From: DASUXA01 sp036378155
Lineage (GTDB): Bacteria; Actinomycetota; Actinomycetes; Mycobacteriales; Micromonosporaceae
Assembly: GCA_036378155.1 (NCBI GenBank)
Contig: DASUXA010000077.1
Span: 1 to 38,164 of the forward strand
DNA: 38,164 nucleotides
Direction of reading: 5' to 3'
This document shows positions 37,525-38,164 of this stretch, one piece after another (the first letter of the stretch is position 1; the number at the start of each line of letters is the position of its first letter). The notes beneath the pieces are model-generated. The model did no database searches. It was not told the origin of the DNA and was given only the letters and a program-made list of their open reading frames with translations. The translations under genes were made by a program, and so were the position numbers.

Positions 37525-38164
37525 CTACAGCTGCTCGGTCTCGCGGTAGTCGTCGGTGTCGTAGTCCACGTCCGAGAAGGTGTCCACGACGTGGGTCGGG
37601 TCGAAGGTCGGCGCCGAGTCCTTGAGGCCCAGGCCCATGCCGGCCAGCTTCATCTTCACCTCGTCGATCGACTTCTGCCCGAAGTTGCGGATGTCGAGCA
37701 GGTCGGCCTCGGTGCGCCCGATGAGCTCGCCGACCGTGTTGATGCCTTCCCGCTTCAGGCAGTTGTACGAGCGGACGGTCAGGTCCAGCTCCTCGATCGG
37801 CAGGGCCAGGTCGGCAGCGAGCTGCGCGTCCTGCGGCGACGGGCCGATGTCGATGCCCTCGGCGGTCTCGTCAAGCTCGCGGGCCAGGCCGAACAGCTCG
37901 ACCAGGGTGGAGCCGGCCGAGGCCAACGCCGTCCGCGGGGTGATCGACGCCTTGGTCTCCACGTCGACGACGAGCTTGTCGAAGTCGGTGCGCTGCTCGA
38001 CCCGGGTCGCCTCGACCCGGTAGGTCACCTTGAGCACCGGGGAGTAGATCGAGTCCACCGGGATCCGGCCGATCTCCTGCCCGGGCTGCTTGTTCTGCGC
38101 CGCGGTGACGTACCCCCGGCCCCGCTCCACCACGAGCTCCATGTCGATCCGGCCCTTGCCGTTC
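37525..38164 (-). CDS. rpoA: DNA-directed RNA polymerase subunit alpha (3' part)
   Basis: Partial: the last 213 codons are in the window and the 5' end lies beyond position 38164. The visible part covers the end of the N-terminal dimerisation domain (NKQPGQEIGRIPVDSIYSPVLKVTYRVE; RVEQRTDFDKLVVDVETK), the linker and the C-terminal domain with IEELDLTVRSYNCLKREGINTVGELI and DIRNFGQKSIDEVKMKLAGMGLGLK, which binds UP elements and regulators. Confidence 0.97.
   Translation of the reverse strand, partial: NGKGRIDMELVVERGRGYVTAAQNKQPGQEIGRIPVDSIYSPVLKVTYRVEATRVEQRTDFDKLVVDVETKASITPRTALASAGSTLVELFGLARELDETAEGIDIGPSPQDAQLAADLALPIEELDLTVRSYNCLKREGINTVGELIGRTEADLLDIRNFGQKSIDEVKMKLAGMGLGLKDSAPTFDPTHVVDTFSDVDYDTDDYRETEQL

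Noticed and set aside
1..38164. CRISPR arrays, tRNAs, rRNAs, insertion sequences and prophage genes
   Set aside because: No regularly spaced repeats, clover-leaf-like genes, transposase motifs or phage proteins were recognised on reading both strands.

Overview
The window is GC-rich (roughly 70% or more by eye), densely coding chromosomal DNA of an actinobacterium. The evidence is the GC-rich third codon positions, frequent GTG starts, a conservon (CvnA-D type sensor/GTPase operon), a DUF1918 protein, a DUF1023 hydrolase, an F420-type LLM oxidoreductase and the gene order rpoA-rplQ-truA ... rplM-rpsI-glmM-glmS-acpS-nnr-alr-tsaE-tsaB-rimI-tsaD. Micromonosporales is my best guess, by inference only. 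No rRNA, tRNA, CRISPR array, insertion sequence, integrase or att site was seen.

Layout. (1) 1-3.5 kb, + strand: ATPase and permease of a sugar ABC importer followed by a ROK repressor. (2) 3.5-5.7 kb: small genes (DUF1918 protein, lipoprotein, small membrane protein, YbaK deacylase, ABM-like protein). (3) 5.7-13.4 kb, - strand: a tight, mostly overlapping housekeeping run of acpS, nnr, alr, an alpha/beta hydrolase, a family-4-like uracil-DNA glycosylase, tsaE, tsaB, rimI and tsaD. It covers acyl-carrier activation, NAD(P)HX repair, D-alanine supply, DNA repair and tRNA t6A synthesis. (4) 13.5-15.5 kb, + strand: a WXG100-like small protein overlapping a WXG-like/DUF1023 alpha/beta hydrolase, set into the housekeeping run. 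(5) 15.5-20.0 kb, - strand: glmS, glmM (UDP-GlcNAc supply), rpsI and rplM, with an intrinsic terminator after rpsI. (6) 20-36 kb: a block of accessory genes lying between rplM and truA. It holds an RsbW-like ATPase, a conservon (cvnA-D) with a divergent orphan type-1 periplasmic binding lipoprotein, a split Thi5/NMT1-like ABC importer with an LLM oxidoreductase, a membrane protein with a long Ala/Pro tail, an ABC-F ATPase, an RsmC-like methyltransferase and a Tyr/Pro/Gly-repeat membrane protein. (7) 36-38.2 kb, - strand: truA, rplQ and the 3' part of rpoA, which runs off the window.

Themes. Several genes have a TANNNT -10 hexamer ending 6-8 nt before the start codon, the signature of leaderless transcription. 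The tetramer GTAC, and GGTACC in particular, is strikingly frequent, often through GGT-ACC (Gly-Thr) and GTA-CCG (Val-Pro) codon pairs. Strong hairpins mark several gene junctions. The best leads for something not fully described are the conservon with its orphan extracellular binding protein, the WXG-like/DUF1023 pair, and the ABC-F gene whose two ends carry shared short repeats and hairpins.
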